64,000 nt of DNA from Amycolatopsis albispora (GTDB lineage Bacteria; Actinomycetota; Actinomycetes; Mycobacteriales; Pseudonocardiaceae), in NCBI RefSeq assembly GCF_003312875.1, contig NZ_CP015163.1, forward strand, positions 6,820,001 through 6,884,000. The letters are read 5' to 3'. The number at the start of each line of letters is the position of its first letter. The first letter of the stretch is position 1. Positions 63,511-64,000 of the stretch are shown in pieces. A model generated the notes under the pieces. The model saw nothing but the letters and a program-made list of their open reading frames with translations. It searched no databases and had not been told where the DNA came from. Made by a program: the position numbers and the translations under genes.

Positions 63511-64000
63511 ATGGCACTGGAAGAACTGTCCACCACGGTGTGTGGTCGCCGGGTCCGGTACACCACGGGTGGCATCGGCACACCGGTGGTGTTTCTGCAC
63601 GACGAGGGCGCCGGATTCCGGGAGGCGCTCGAAGTGATGACTACGCGGCGTATTCGCGTGCTCGCGCCCGAGCACCCGGGCAGCTCTCCCGAATGGGTGA
63701 CCGAATTTTTACATTCGGCCGGCGTGCGTGAACCGGTCACGCTGGTCGGCCACCGGCTCTGCGGTGCGGTGGCGGTCCGGACCGCGCACGCCACCCTGCA
63801 CACCGTGCGGCGGCTGGTGCTGGTCGACTCGATCGGCGCGTCGGCGCTGCGCCCGGCGCTGGAAGGCCTGCGGCGGCGCGAACTGCCGGTATCGCTGCTG
63901 TGGAGCGCGGACCGGTCCTGGCGGTGGTCGGCGATGAACGCGCTGAACCTGGCGCTGGGCCAGCCGGGTCACCTGATCGTCTCGGCCGGGCAGAACTGGT
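63511..64000 (+). CDS. Alpha/beta hydrolase-fold protein (3' end outside window)
   Basis: Open frame from ATG 63511 (GTG 63508 also possible) to the window end, 163 codons so far. GAGGGGG lies 7 bases before the ATG. 'GGIGTPVVFLHDEGAG' fits the oxyanion region of alpha/beta hydrolases; 'EPVTLVGHRLCGAVAVRTAHATLHTVRRLVLVDSIG' has the shape of the nucleophile elbow. Here the Ser is replaced: G-H-R-L-C instead of G-H-S-x-G. The protein may therefore be a non-catalytic relative, unless the missing C-terminal part offers an alternative. The last third of the gene is not seen. Confidence 0.8.
   Translation, partial: MALEELSTTVCGRRVRYTTGGIGTPVVFLHDEGAGFREALEVMTTRRIRVLAPEHPGSSPEWVTEFLHSAGVREPVTLVGHRLCGAVAVRTAHATLHTVRRLVLVDSIGASALRPALEGLRRRELPVSLLWSADRSWRWSAMNALNLALGQPGHLIVSAGQNW

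Overview
The window is high-GC DNA with strong third-position G/C bias, frequent GTG starts, mycothiol synthase, a sterol-carrier-like protein next to purF, DUF397/DUF5753 regulator pairs, an RsiG-type (WhiG anti-sigma) protein and LmeA-, ThiX- and SseC-like proteins. All point to a filamentous actinomycete of the Pseudonocardiaceae, most likely Amycolatopsis or a close relative. The species call is inference; no rRNA gene is present. I saw no tRNA, CRISPR array, transposase gene, phage genes or secondary-metabolite cluster.

Layout. (1) 1-6589: purine genes purQ (5' end cut off) and purL, flanking a divergent heterodimeric ABC exporter. (2) 6593-12398: an envelope block on the minus strand with a pentapeptide-repeat membrane protein, three paralogous single-pass secreted-domain proteins (two with long Tyr/Gln/Gly/Pro-rich tails) and two tandem GH25 lysozymes. 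(3) 12494-20112: type VII secretion-associated protein, sterol-carrier protein, DUF574 methyltransferase, Scr1-type regulator with DUF397 protein, purF, purM, arfB and vanZ. (4) 20233-25743: CitA/CitB-type two-component system divergent from a tctCBA tricarboxylate transporter. (5) 25809-31841: secreted TNT-domain toxin, Gfo/Idh/MocA oxidoreductase, and a cobalamin riboswitch driving a probable cobalamin ECF transporter. (6) 31832-45847: fadB2, DUF3073, asparaginase/rsiG, ygfZ, pabC, pxpBC, nitrobindin, sseC-cysA-DUF4395 behind a leader peptide and attenuator, thiX-lmeA, glnR and mshD. The order purL...SCP-purF-purM...DUF3073...pabC-nitrobindin-sseC-cysA-thiX-lmeA-glnR-mshD-phosphate ABC matches my recollection of M. 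tuberculosis Rv0803-Rv0820, with insertions. (7) 46069-50024: pstSCAB behind a PHO-box-like repeat. (8) 50126-64000: more variable genes: EamA transporter, a 44-bp palindrome with a two-gene XRE module, PucR regulator with a D-amino-acid-dehydrogenase-like enzyme, a GreA-like protein, lipoprotein, secreted hydrolases, glycogen-debranching-like enzyme, a broken SRPBCC gene with its ArsR, an anti-sigma-like ATPase and the start of an alpha/beta hydrolase.

Two families of short dispersed repeats run through the window: a 53-55 bp hairpin (three intergenic copies) and a 27-35 bp G-rich hairpin inserted inside three protein-coding genes. Many genes show a TANNNT -10 box 6-8 bases before the start codon, suggesting leaderless transcripts. 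The strongest candidates for something new are the 44-bp palindrome/XRE module (51336-52066), the coding-region repeat, the leader-peptide attenuator, the complementary half-degenerate ABC exporter and the Tyr/Gln-rich membrane-anchored paralogues.
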